From Aspergillus flavus (taxonomy: Eukaryota; Ascomycota; Eurotiomycetes; Eurotiales; Aspergillaceae), in contig NC_092407.1 in assembly GCF_009017415.1 (NCBI RefSeq), positions 2,108,001 to 2,172,000 of the forward strand: DNA of 64,000 nucleotides, read 5' to 3'. Position numbers and translations under genes: made by a program. Under the pieces are notes generated by a model, which was given only the letters and a program-made list of their open reading frames with translations, searched no databases and was not told the origin of the DNA. Below are positions 45,945 through 60,128 of this stretch, piece after piece; within the stretch, counting starts at the first letter, position 1; the number at the start of each line of letters is the position of its first letter.

Positions 45945-47406
45945 GACGGGCGGAAAGCTGTGGTGGAACTTCGAATGGAGGAAATGTAACTGTATAAATT
46001 CAAGACCGGCGGGATCGTTAAGGAGGTGGGAAGCACAGGCTCTGTTCTGGGTGACCGCCGTCTAAAGAAACCAAGGGCGGCACAGCTAGATCCTCGGTCT
46101 GCTGTTACAACAGCGACGTGCCAGCAATGTCTCGTAAAAAAAGAGGGGTTTCTCAGGACGATGTTTGAGGGAGACACGCAGGTCTGTGAGTGCCACAAGC
46201 TCTCTCACCTGGGCTGCTGCACGGACGCTCAAATTCTAGGAGGTTGAAGGAGGAAATTGGTTCGTCGAGGCGCTGGAGTGGAGTACGCGGTGCAGATAGA
46301 GGCGCGAGATCGGCTCGGCAGGGGCCAGGGAGGGTAATTATCGCCGGGGAAATGATTGAATCGAAGTGCAATGAAGTATATGGACTCTAGACTAATAAAC
46401 CCGAGATAGAACTATATGCCCCGAGACGTGTTTGCTGTTAAGAATGTGGAATGCTTTGCGGTTGGGGGAAGTTTTCGACTCAAAAATTGGGAGCAAACCA
46501 AATCCAGTGATCAGTCAGGTGTCAAATTCACATGCAAATCTTAACCCTCAAACAACACCTGCAGATTCAGTGGACGTCAATTTCATTCCTTCCTCCCAAC
46601 AAATCCTCCGGTGATGACCAATGATTTGCTCGAAATATGCCGTACTCGAACTCTGATAGGCCTTCTGTCCCTCTCTCCGCTCCATTTGCAGCGCTTCTCC
46701 TGCAACTACTGTACGGTGTAGTAGTAGTGGTACTCATACACCCCCGGGGAAATAATGCGAGGTCGATTTCTCAAGGCTATGTATGTACTCCATGATCCTG
46801 AGTGGCCCGATGATCATGACGTATCGCTGTCTATGAGTCACCGTGCCATTGAGGAGAACCAGTAACCGTAACAACATCAGCGCATGGAAAGTATCGCCAC
46901 CTCTGCACTAGCTTAACCTAGGGCTGCCTCGATGCATTGACAGCGTGTCATTGGCTGTTAACCTCCCGTGACCCTGAGGTACGGTCACGGTCACGGTGTG
47001 AGCGAAGTACCACTGCATGCATGTATACCATCGTCTGGGATATCTTGTATGGCTACTGTTGCCTGACATAGAAAGCTTCGACGAATCACTATTAAGCAGT
47101 TTGATTCTATTCTTTTATACCCTCGATCTATGTGGAGGAACCGTCTGCTGTGATACTATATCAACATAAAAATTCCATAAAGAAAAGAGATAAAGTAAGA
47201 CAAAATCGAGGAAGTCAAGAATAAGCCGAAGGTGAGATAGCGATACAGAATCAAAGGCGTAGAATCGATGGGAAAAAAAGAAAGAAAAAGAAAAGAAACA
47301 TCGGAGAAATAGTATAGAATAAGACATAAGAATCGGGTACAGATAATTACGGAAATACTAGCTCATCGGTCGTCCCCTTCACACGAGTAATACAAGAGCC
47401 CCCTAT
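45945..47406. other. intergenic, INSIG promoter side and IES1 3' side
   Basis: No gene is recognised in nearly 1.5 kb. Three tandem ACGGTC/G units lie at 46981..46998. The stretch 47160-47300 is purine-rich on the plus strand, downstream of the IES1 stop. Promoter elements for the INSIG gene are expected from 45945 on, but I could not assign any. Confidence 0.45.
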
Positions 47407-50048
47407 TCAATGATCACCTCGGGATTCTTCGTCTTTCTCTCCCGTTCGCCTTTCCAAGCTTTTATCAGCGGCATCGCCAGCAACTGACGAAGCCTCACTG
47501 GCGGCATATCCATTGCCGCCTTCAAATGTGGATGAGTTTTCGTCACCATCACCTTCAACATCAACGTCCCCTTCTCCTTCCTCAAGATCATCTTCATCTG
47601 CTTCATCATCATTCTCATCCGAAGATAACGCGTCTGCATCGTCATCCACACCTTCGCCGATGAAACTATCTTCGTAGCCTGGCTCCGCAGGACGGGAAGG
47701 TAGAGGCCCTCGAGAAACACCCTCATCCTCCTCACCGCTTCCCTCGCCAAGAAGTTCGCGGTCAATGTCATCAAGGCCTTCCGCTTCACCGTCCATATCC
47801 CCAGGCATGGATGACAGTTCCTGGTCTTGAGATGGCGCCTCAAGACCATCCTTAGTAGCACCATCAGCAGCTGCCAGTGCATCCCCAGTGGGACGGCTTG
47901 TACGGCTCCGGTTGTTCTTGGAACGAGATGCCGACGTGCTCTTAGTTTTGGGAGTCGCAGCCGTAGAGGCATCCGTAGTTGCACCAGCGAGCTTGCGCTT
48001 GGCATTACGCGCAGCTCGAGCTCTGCTACGTGCAGAGGTGGGCACACGCCCTGTTAGGTCCGTGTCAAGACCAATTCCGCTTTGTCTTGCCTTCTGTCGC
48101 TCTTCTCTCTCCCTTTTTCGGTCTCTCCTCGGACCATTGGCATCTTCATAGTCCCACCGGTCTAGTCGTCTTGCGGCTTTACGAATGACGGACAAGTAGA
48201 AGCTGGCACACTCGCCGTAATCTTCCTCTTCTTCGGGGTTGGGAATCAAGCCCCCCTTGCCCCACGAGTGTTCCTCATCTTCCGTGTCGTAGTTATCGGG
48301 GACATTCTGCAGCAAGCGATTATAGCGGTGGAACGGGATTTCGGTTTCACGTTTCGCGCGGAGGAGCCGGTAAGCCTCATTCTTCCGCTTGGCGAGGATG
48401 TATTCAATACGCTGCCGCCTGTTTTGCTCCACAGCCAGCTGATGCTGGGTAAGCGGGCGGGGACGGCGGGAAGAGCTCTGTTGGGGCAAAGTAGGCTCCG
48501 GAACAAACCTATTGAGAATCGGGTGACCAGAACCTGGAGGGGCCGGGGAAGAAGCGTCAGGGGTATGCTCCATTTTTGTCTTCAGGATGAGGCGCTGCTG
48601 ACCAACAGAACGATTAAGAGATGAATCCCGCTTGGGTCGCTTATATCGGGAACGGGCAGATTGTCCCGGGGTTAGATAGTCATCTTCGTCATCCGGATAG
48701 CGTTTGGCCGAGGGGTGCAATGGGGTCGACATAGCAGATCCACGACCTCCAAGGCCATCCCCTCGGCTAGAAAGATCGCCTGAAACCTGGTCATCGTCAT
48801 ATCCAGGCTCCAGGAGGCCTATGGGGTACGGTTAGTAAAAACCAGCATATTATTGGACGGGAGGGTGATGAAGAGATACTTTTCTTAGACCGTTTAGTTA
48901 TCCTAGGGATTGGCTCTTCTTCTTCCAAGATACCTACACCAGGTCAGCCGATACAGCAAGGAAAGAACGATCAGGTCGGAACACCAACGTTTACGCTCCA
49001 AGCGTTTAGCTTCTCCATATTCGATTTCGGACTGTGTGTCCACATTTTCTTCGTTTGCCTGCTCTTCAGTGAGACTCTCAAAATTTGGTACTTTGATTGG
49101 CAGACCCCCAGTTCCTTCACCATCCAGACCGGGGCCGAATGGGTTGTTCAGGGCTGCCTCAGGCGAGAAGTCACTCTCTAAATACCACCACATCAACCAC
49201 AAGAAGGCCCTCGCACGACTCTTGCTGCTGAGCGTAGATCTCATGACTAAGTCGAAAAAGTCGCGGGGAGGGAAGAAGTGCAATTCAGATACCTTGGGAG
49301 CGTACTGGGCCATAACGAAAATAAGATGGACCGGGTTTGTCCGAGGAATTCTCTGACGTTTGATCTTATCGAGCGTATTCGGCTGATCAACATCCTCTGA
49401 TGCTCCCTTAAGGATTGACTTCAGACGCGGGGCATCTTGTAGCTGTTTGTAGGCATTGGGGTCCTGGTGGGCTTGCAAGGAAGGGATAGAGTGATAAGTC
49501 CGCAGTTGAGCACGCATTTCAGGGAAAACTAGGAAGGCCATAGATCAATAATCGCACTTTTAACACATGGGCAAAGCTGGTAGGCCCATATGGTAGAGGA
49601 GAAAAGTCGAAGAAGGTCACATACAGTTGAGTGTGGTATTCATGCGTCCGAAATTCACCAGTAGACAGACCATCGCCATGCTGATGGCGGCCTGCTTATC
49701 GTTTTGAAGTTTATCCTTCAGAATTTTACTCGTTTTGCTACTCTTTGCCATAGCATCGATGTAGACATCCGCAAAGTCCAGGCCCTTCTGTCCGTCTGGC
49801 CAACGAGTGAAGACGGGTGTCTTGTCCTCGAAGACAAGTTTGAGAAACTGATGCTGGATGTCCTTGCGCCATAACGGGATTCCATCCTCCTTCTTGAGAT
49901 GCCTGATTTTGTTCCCCGAGTAAACGGAGCCGATTGTACCGTTTGCCTGGCGTCGCGTGCCAACCGTCATGTTATGGGTTTGCTGCTCATCTTGAGGTTC
50001 GGAGTGTACGAACGAGTCGTCTGCGACGGTGCTTTCGACTTCGGCCAT
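47407..50048 (-). CDS. ies1: INO80 chromatin-remodelling complex subunit 1 (Ies1)
   Basis: Four exons, 50048..49625, 49528..48989, 48933..48880 and 48818..47407, encode 809 aa. The second intron starts with the weak donor GTTGGT but both neighbours stay in frame (LERKRILEEEEPIPRITKRSKK). The N-terminal half is the conserved Ies1 region, with WRKDIQHQFLKLVFEDKTPV, NPVHLIFVMAQYAPKVSELH and FLWLMWWYLESDF. The middle carries a basic, helical stretch (HQLAVEQNRRQRIEYILAKR). The C-terminal third is low-complexity and very acidic. Ies1 is a fungal-specific subunit of the nuclear INO80 nucleosome remodeller. Two pieces that look like separate genes when unspliced belong to one. Confidence 0.88.
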
Positions 50049-51865
50049 GTTTTGTTCCTGGATTTATAACGGTCTTGTAGATCCGAAGTCAATTGTCTTT
50101 TCTGAACAACCACCAGATCCTTGACGTGGTGGTCTTCCGTGCGCGCCCTTGAACGGGGGTCACTGACAGCCGCAGAGAAATCGGCAGCCGGAAGCGCGTA
50201 TAGCACTTCGGTCAAGGGAAAGCGAAGTATAGATGGCAGAAGAGTAATGTAAGTAACTAATATAAGGGCAAAGGAAAGTGGCGCTGTTTAGGAGGTGGGA
50301 TAGTGTTGGATGAGGAAAGGGAGAAAGAAAGGTTGTGTTAAATGACGAAGGATGAGGTGAGTTTCTTTTTGGTGTCCCATTCGGGGGATCCAGTGATTGA
50401 TTGCCTTTTGCACGGGGTTCCCGTCACTAAAGTAACGATACTAGCGGAGTAAGTACAGTACACTCTTGTCACCTCACTAATAGTTCTTCCAGACTGAATA
50501 AATAATAGAAAATAAAAGATCAATTACTACAAAGAACAAATAAAATAAAAAGTCGAAGTAAGAACAAATCTTCTATAGTCATTACCTAAGGGATTTTCTA
50601 TTCCTTCTCTCAACACTAGGATATTGATTACGACCTTGTAAACGAACTCTCGGATGTCAGCCTTGCTAGCTCGACGTCTTTAAGGCTTCCACTTTTTACT
50701 TCTACTACGATTTCATGGGTCTAGGGCATCTTAGGAGTTACTACAAGAAGTAGGTAAGACTAGAATCAAACTTTTTGTCCTGATAAATAGCTCCCCTCCT
50801 CGCGAGACAAATTAAGTCCCCGTGAACAGGGCCGTCTTCGGCATATCTCGTCGAGCCTATATCGCTACTGACATGAGACAATGATGTCTAGCATAACCAC
50901 AAAAAATCATAAGTGCCAGCAAAAGCAGCAATCCATCCTCCACGGTCCCAAGTGCAGAGAACATAATCTTTTTGTGGACACAGCAGCTCAAGCCCAACGC
51001 CATACACAATGCAAAGAAAAATCCCTTCTCTATCACTCGCATCACGTTATCATGCACCCCCCGTCCTAGAGGTAGTGTCAAAAAGAAACAAATACCCGCC
51101 GAAGAAGGCCCGTGGTCGCAACACGCTGTTCGATAGCCCTCTCGCCCTCTCTTCCACACCGTAGTGATGCATGGAGAAGAAAGAACTAGGCATAAACAGT
51201 AGCGACGCATGCATAAGAAGTGAAACTTGAATGTCGGAGGTTCAGACAAATAAATAAGGAAATGGAAACAACCCGCCATGAGATACCGAAAAAGTAAGAG
51301 ATCTATCTTGCAAGACACGGTCGATGCGTTGCCACAGCACCAAGCAGATGAAACCATAAAAAGCACTTTTCCGAAAACGAAAAGCCGGCACTCCTGCTCG
51401 GCGCACATCGCTCAAGCGGATCTCCATATGGCCGCCTGAGAACAAAAAGGGTATCTGATAGAAGCGGTCGCAGGAGAAAGACAACGCAATCTATGATGTT
51501 CATGCAATGCCGACCAAGATGCTCTCGATTACATGAAGGGTATAACCAGGAGCAGCAACATGGTGAGATCGGACCGCATCATAAGACCATGTCTAAAATC
51601 GAGAACAAGCAAACAAAATCTGCGAAATGCTCAGAAATAGAAAACACCGATAACTCGACGTGATAAAACGAAACAAGACAACGTGAAAGAGCAATAAAAT
51701 CTAAAAAAAAGTCGTGGCGGTCATGACAAAGCCGTTCCTGAGATAAAACAAAAGAAAAATAACAACTCAGGGCTTGTTCTGATCGTATCCGTCAAACGAG
51801 AGGCAAATGAAGATAAATGGAGCCAATCAGACCTGACGGCCTCGTCAGAGACCACAACCCTGGAT
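50049..51865. other. intergenic, IES1 promoter side and DED1 3' side
   Basis: The 1.8 kb contain no gene I can support. A 183-codon minus-strand frame at 50857..51408 is Cys- and Phe-rich, lacks motifs and probably lies in the DED1 3' UTR or just beyond. The rest is AT-rich. Confidence 0.45.
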
Positions 51866-53969
<2,104 letters not shown>

Positions 53970-55828
53970 CTTTGCGGTATTCCACTAACTATCGAGAGAT
54001 GACAGATAAGTAATGTATTCCAAGTTGCACAGGTGGAATGCGGGTTTCCTGGCGCGGTAATGAAATGGTTGTATATGGACGTACAAAAGAGGGAAGGGAA
54101 AAGAAGTGCTTTTTTTAAAGAAAAAAACCCGGGGAGCAGAAGCGTGATCTGCTTATCGTCAAAAAACGGGAAAAGAGCGCCCGAGATTCGTGTTTTGTAC
54201 AGGACAAGAGGGAAAGAGAGAAACGTGAAGAAGGTAAAAAGAAGTATCCTCGTGTCTCTCTATTGAGTGGCGATCCAGATGGATCGAATATGAGTAACAC
54301 AACAAGAAAAAGGTAGAAAAAAAGATTTGGGGGGTTTCGAAAGTTGAACAAGGCGATCTCCCAGATCTAACCCTCTATTAAATTGCAGAAAGAAAGAAAG
54401 GGGAAGAAAGAGAAAAAAAAGAGAAGTTGATAATATGTGGAAAAGAAAAGGAAAACCAATTTGGATTAGGGGAGGAGGTTTGGAAAGGAAGAGGAAGAGA
54501 TTAGGTTTTGTGGGAGAAGGAGAGGAAGTGAGGCAAAGCCTGACTTAATTTAGTGTTTGCAGTCACGCTCAATGACCACCAACCTGTGTGTACTTACCAC
54601 GGACTGTACTGGTACCTACTCGCTCTGGGTATTTTGCATGCGGTTCCAAAAATTCTGTCTTGGGGGTTTTTTTTATTGGCACATCCAGCGTGGATTTCAA
54701 AGGCAAGGGAACAAAAAGGAAAAAAGAAAAAAAAAAAAGTTCTGAAGCGAAGGCAAATAGGACAAAAAAAAAAAAAAAAAAAAAAAAAAAGAAGGGAAGG
54801 AAAAGGTAAGTTGCGGCGGCACCAGGTAATTATGGGCTGGGCCGAGTCTTTTTTTTTTTTTTTTTTTTTGCCTTCTTTTTTCAATGTTTGCCGTCACTGT
54901 GAAGAAGGGTTTTGCGGTTTTTACAATGGAACCAACCGACCGTATCCTGTACCTCCCTAAGTATCAATCTTGGTTCCTCTTCTTTCTCCCTTGTGACATG
55001 TTTCGGCAATATGTAGTTATAGAAGATATCCTTCATAAGTCAATTAAATAACAATTAAGTAAAGTCTTTTAGGATCTTCGAATCATCTATCTCGATATTA
55101 TTTTTGTATCATACTACCATTTAGATACCTACTGGGTACTCGGAGGGGTCTTAAAGAAGTACTAGTAACTTTGTTCGGACCAATCTGAGGGGTTCCAATG
55201 AAAACCACTTGTTGAATCGGTACATTACTTACTTATTGAAAGCGATCAGATGCAATGATCATCGTCAATGATAGTATGTCTGTGCCCAAAAGTACGGGGT
55301 TTCCATATGTGTATAGAAATCATGGGGACAAAGGTTATCATGTCTTTCTACCCTTCCTTTCGTTTTCATGTCCATACACAAAGGGGAAACGAAACAACAA
55401 AGACATCGAGATTTCAATCGTATATGTCTACATCATTCATTCTCTACACCAATATTTGACACCCAACACAACGAAAGGCTAAGGAAGAAACAATAATAAT
55501 AAAATAAATTGTATACACAGTATATCCAAATAGCCACTCTGCATTTGTAGACTTCCCACATGCACCACAGAAGCAGAATCTGACATTTGCCACTCCTGGC
55601 AGTAACCAGTCACCTGACAAGGTTTGCCACGACCAAGTTGCTGAATTGTTACTGACCGCTTTTATGGGGAAAGCCTGAGTACACACGCAAAGCGCGTTAG
55701 ACGCTACGGGAGATATGTGCTAGTAAGTAGACTAGGTACTAGTTTTTAGGTACCCAGTACGGTCAAAATGTATCGGTGAAGTTGAATCTAATTGGATGGT
55801 TGATCCGCGGCGAAATTCTGCATTTCTT
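53970..55828. other. intergenic, DED1 upstream region with homopolymer runs
   Basis: No gene is supported in 1.9 kb. The first 600 bp upstream of DED1 are purine-rich on the plus strand, hence pyrimidine-rich in the DED1 sense, common in strong Aspergillus promoters and leaders. Long A and T runs lie at 54764..54790 and 54849..54869. Frames that cross these runs (54553..54960) are spurious. Confidence 0.5.
54764..54869. repeat. A27 run and T21 run in inverted orientation
   Basis: Twenty-seven A (54764..54790) and twenty-one T (54849..54869) flank a 58-nt GC-richer spacer. Transcribed in either direction they could pair into an A-U hairpin. Confidence 0.9.
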
Positions 55829-57062
55829 TCAAACAATGCTTTTCTCATCATTTGCTTTGCACTGGCACCGTGCCTTGCAGACCTTCCGAACAGAGATCAC
55901 TATAAGGGCAACGGCAACAAGGAATACTACAAATCCGGAAAGAGAGTAAGAGGAAGCATAAGCACTAGCTGATGCGGGTGTAGGTGCTGGTGAAGATGGT
56001 GCTGGAGTTTCTGATGGCTCCTCAATGATAACGATGTCTTCTTTAGAGGTCAAGAACTATCAGCAACGTTTCAAACTCTTTCAAGAATCAAACATTGACC
56101 CGGAGAAGGTCTACAGCTCCTCGTGGCTACCTTTGTCCTCAGACTCCAGCTCTCCACTCTTGACGATCTTGACCACCTGTTGGGGCTTGTCACCAGGAAC
56201 CTTGGGAACGTTTTCGATGGCTTCAACCACCTCATAACCCTCAAGGACCTCGCCGAAAACAACGTGGCGGCCATCGAGCCATCTATACTGCATATCAGCA
56301 TTCTTTGTCCGCGAGTCTTTTCGTAAAGCCATAATATTAATGCAGGAGATACATACGGAGTAGCCACAGTAGTGATGAAGAACTGAGAGCCGTTGGTATC
56401 CTTGCCGGCGTTGGCCATGCTCAGGAGTCCCTTCTTGGTGTGCCTAATCTTGAAGTTCTCATCCTTGAACTTTTCGCCATAGATAGACTTTCCGCCAGTG
56501 CCTTGATGAAAAACGTCAGCCTGTGCAATGCTCTTCGGAAAGGCAAGCTTACCATCACCGCGGGTGAAGTCACCACCCTGGATCATGAACTCCTTAATGA
56601 CACGGTGGAAGGTAGAGCCCTCATAACCAAAGCCCTTCTCGCCGGTAGCGAGAGCCCTTAAGCGTTTGATGTCAGTACACAAGAAATCCACATATAATAT
56701 CAAGATAATAAGTCATACCGGAAGTTCTCGGCGGTCTATCCAGGGAAATCTCATTAGCATAATCCTAGGCAAGGTACGAATGTAGTAAGGATCGTTACCT
56801 TGGGAACGGTCTTGCCATACAATCCGAGCACCACTCTGCCCAGAGGCTTATTGCCGTGCTCAATGTCGAAGTACACCTATATAAAATAAACCAATGAGCA
56901 TTCATTGAGAGAAGCAACAATCATCAATAGCGACGAGGACAGGGTATTTGCCTTAGAAGTGATCTTCGGGCCACGGGGCTGATTAGCTTCTTCGGCGTGG
57001 ACTAGAGCCAGTCCAACCGCCAGAAGAAAGAAAAACGATAGGAAGAGGTTTCTGAAGTTCAT
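55829..57062 (-). CDS. cypB: ER cyclophilin B (peptidyl-prolyl isomerase), with alternative membrane-anchored end
   Basis: The main form joins 57062..56952, 56876..56799, 56735..56719, 56656..56553, 56501..56357 and 56282..56111, giving 208 aa. Residues 1-23 are a signal peptide ([17 protein letters not shown]). The cyclophilin fold shows [29 protein letters not shown] and [13 protein letters not shown], with active-site Arg, Phe and Trp. The C-terminus HEEL is an ER-retention signal, as known for Aspergillus CypB. Intron 1 has a GC donor and exon 3 is 17 nt. A second form is possible: a 90-nt intron, 56130..56041 (GTAGCC...AAAG), removes the HEEL stop and joins exon 56282..56131 to 56040..55829, giving 272 aa with a Pro/Ser/Ala linker and one membrane helix ([20 protein letters not shown]). 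The enzyme assists folding of secreted proteins. It is divergent from uS13m. Confidence 0.92.
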
Positions 57063-57445
57063 GATAACTTAGATTGTCTCCGGTTTCTGGAGATCCCAAC
57101 AATGACTTGAAGAGTACAATTGGAGTGAAACCTAGGAAGAATCGCGGGACTGAAGGGCCAGCTTTCAATTGCGGAGATGCCAAGATGCCGTTATCCCCAA
57201 TGCAGGCAAAGCCTGTATTTTGAGCTTAGATATGTGTAATTTTCCTCTCGAGTGTGCTGTAATATTGCCCCAGAAGCTTAAATCTTACAGAAAGGTGTAT
57301 TGAAACTTACCGTAGCTAAACCGGAGGAATATTGTTGCGACGTGATTTCTTCCGCGCTCCGGAGGTCAGTCATTGCGCCGGAGGGACAGTAGCGGAGTAC
57401 AGTTTGTCCTATTTCGAGCAGACCGGGTTCATCCAGTCAGGCAAG
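57063..57445. promoter_or_regulatory. bidirectional promoter region, cyclophilin B / uS13m
   Basis: These 383 bp lie between divergent start codons and must carry both promoters. No coding potential is seen, and I assign no specific element. Confidence 0.5.
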
Positions 57446-57995
57446 ATGGTATGTTGTTCTCAGTCGCGTTTCCCACAGTTCAGGGCTCACGGCTAATGGT
57501 TCACTTAGGTCTTCATCCTGGGCGTGAACTTCCCTGAGCGGAACCTCGTAAAGGCAAGCACTCCAGCCAACCAATGCACTATAGTATCCTTATCAAATCT
57601 AACACTTTCATCAGAAATCGCTCCAGTCATTTTTCGGCATTGGGAACAATGGCTCGTCACGCCTTCTAGCCCGCTTCCACATCCACCCCACGTGTAAAGT
57701 CGGCGAGCTTGCAAACAAGCAGGTCCTCGACATCACGGCCGCTTTGTCCGAGATGAAAATCGAGAACGACCTTCGCAGACAGTACCTGGATGATATCAAA
57801 CGCTTAAAGGAGACGGGTACGTACCGGGGTAGACGACATGCATTGGGACTCCCCGTTCGTGGACAGAGGACGAGAACTCAGGTTAGTTTTGCTCTCATAT
57901 TCCTGCTCCTGTTTCTCCGGGAGTACATGGGCTAATGCTTGTTTGTATAGATCAAAACTGCTGTCAAGCTCAATCGTATGGAAAGAAGGCTCTGA
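57446..57995 (+). CDS. sws2: mitochondrial small-subunit ribosomal protein uS13m (Sws2-like)
   Basis: Four exons, 57446..57448, 57509..57553, 57615..57881 and 57951..57995, encode 119 aa. The first coding exon is only ATG. The second intron has a GC donor (AAG/GCAAGC...CAG); using the nearby GTAAAG instead would drop the conserved Val-Lys. The product reads MVFILGVNFPERNLVKKSLQ and SFFGIGNNGSSRLLARFHIH, then TGTYRGRRHALGLPVRGQRT and KLNRMERRL, matching S13 of bacteria and yeast Sws2. It sits in the head of the mitochondrial 37S subunit. The basic N-terminal half may serve as a targeting signal. Confidence 0.93.
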
Positions 57996-58309
57996 GCTCA
58001 CTACACCGGCTGTTTGTACTTTGTTGGACCTCGCGTTCTTTATGTGGGGGGCATGGCATGGCGTTTATCTTTTAATTTCTTGTAATTGAGTATTGGATAC
58101 AGTTTAAAACTCATGAGATGTACTATATCTAGAGAACGGATATGCAGCCAAATAATGCTGTATCCCGTGTTTGTGTCTCAGGATCTATAAGCATCTGAAA
58201 GGACGTCGATTTGTATGGTAGTGGTAGCAAAAGAGAGAAAAAAAAATAATTAGAGAATCTCAACTTTTCATCCTATAGCAAAACGCCAGGCCCATATGTG
58301 CAACTTATT
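57996..58309. other. convergent 3' intergenic region
   Basis: About 310 bp between the uS13m stop and the Ytm1 stop. Only 3' UTR sequence is expected, and nothing else is seen. Confidence 0.5.
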
Positions 58310-59844
58310 CTACGCAGAAGATAAGACGCCTTCGCCCCGATTGATTTGGATCCTCTTGTCCTCACCGGCACTGACAATGCCTACTGTTCCATCCCAAGCC
58401 ACACCAAAAACCTTGACGCCCTCTCCACCGATACGCTTGGCCTCAGATTTACCTTGTTCTTCCAGGCTCTTGCGGGAGATGGAATATACACTCTCCCCAA
58501 CAACGCCATCCTTGTCTGTCTTCGTGGCCCGGATATCCCAAATCCGACATGTACCATCATGACTTCCACTAATGAGACCATGGGAACTTTTGGGATCACG
58601 AGCCAACGAGACAACAGCGTTTGTGTGGCCTCGCAGAGTCATGGCCGCAATTGTAGTTGCTGACACCCGAGGGTCGATCAGCGTGATATGGCGAGCGGAT
58701 GTTCCTGCGGCGAGTAGGTGGTGTTCAGGGAGGTGCTCAAGTGAAAGCAGTGAGTGAGATGTTGTCCGAGTATCCACAAGTGTAGCAGTTACAAGATCCC
58801 ATGTACGCAGGGAATGGTCCCAAGAAGCTGAATAACCGACAGTGGAATCATTGGAGTCGAAGATTGCAGCCGACACAGGTGCACTGTGGGAGGACAGGAG
58901 TGCCAGGGGTCCTCGTTGAGGGATGGTCACAGACGAATTCAGCTTTCTCCTCTTGGAGCTCCTCAAGGCAGCAGATGGCAATAGATCCTCTGGAGCGGCT
59001 GGTGCATCTGATTTCTTGGTTGACCAGAAGCCTATGCTGTGGTCTGACGAGGCAGAAAGTATGCGATTCGAAGGCGCATGTACAGACAACGAGTTTATAG
59101 GGCCCTTATGCCCATACAGCTCAAGCTGAGGCGCTATCTTACCCGAGAAACCATCCCCATCCTCAGAATACTTCCACACACGGACTGTCCGGTCGAGACC
59201 TGCGGATACAATTGAATTTGGGGAAATAAACTTGGCGGCTTTAATAGATGCGGTATGACCACCATCGGCGGCAGATGGCGAGGTTGCAACTATCTGAGAT
59301 GACATGTTCCACACTCGAAGTAGGCCATCGTAGCTGCCAGAGAGGATCCTTTCTTGGCCCGCGGAAATTGTTGCAGAGGCCAAAGAAGCGGCGGGCGAGG
59401 TCGTAGAAAGCACATCAACCGAGCTTACCCAGTCGTCATGCTCAAACGATGCAATATGCAGAGGTGGAATCAAAGCTCTCACATATTCGATTTCTAAGGT
59501 AGTTTCCGCAGAGATACCATTGGCAGTCAGGTATTCATCGATCGAAGTTCGGAGGAAAGACCCGTTGATCAAAAATTCGAATGGAATTGGCTTATCACTG
59601 CCAAGGAGATTGTTCACCAACGTCGAGAGTGCATATCTTCGAAGACCTACATAATTAGATCACTGCACGAAAAAACCGACACCAGGAAGATAAAGGCCTG
59701 GCGCAAGATAATCTCACCTGTGGGAACCAGAATCGGGCCGGTATTCTCAGGTAGTGCAATATCTTCTTGTTTGCTAGTAAGCTGCACGCGAACCTGCCTC
59801 TGCGTAGAGGCCGCAGCCGAAGTGGAATTTGAACCCTCGCTCAT
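58310..59844 (-). CDS. ytm1: ribosome-biogenesis WD40 protein Ytm1
   Basis: Two exons, 59844..59718 and 59646..58310, with a 71-nt GT-AG intron, encode 487 aa. An N-terminal NLE-type (ubiquitin-like) domain covers about 10-100, with [18 protein letters not shown] and [18 protein letters not shown]. Seven or so WD repeats follow, for example [16 protein letters not shown]-like, [35 protein letters not shown] and [14 protein letters not shown]. Ytm1 forms the PeBoW-type complex with Erb1 and Nop7 and is remodelled by Rea1 in 60S maturation. The first Met of the upstream open frame is not used because the conserved sequence begins at MSEGSNS. Confidence 0.94.
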
Positions 59845-60128
59845 TTTGGAACCGTAAAAGGACAAATGGAACTGGGGAGTCTGAAGCGGCGTTGTCAAAA
59901 ATCGAATCGGTTCGCAGTAGACAAAACCTGCGCAGACTGAGGAAAAAAATACGGCGACCGGTGCGGCCAATTGCGCAAAGCGCGGAGATCCCCCGCAGTC
60001 AGTTCAAGAACTTGAACTATGTATGCTATTCTTTGCCCTAGTCCTACAATCTGTAGATACTAGTATGGTCGAATTGCCTATCATATTATACTCCACTATT
60101 ATATACAATACATTTGTACTAGTGCTTA

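Noticed and set aside
50857..51408. 183-codon Cys/Phe-rich minus-strand frame
   Set aside because: It sits downstream of DED1 on the same strand, with no motif and no plausible start context; probably 3' UTR or spacer.
54553..54960. Lys-rich and Phe-rich frames over the A and T runs near DED1
   Set aside because: They are translations of homopolymer DNA, not proteins.
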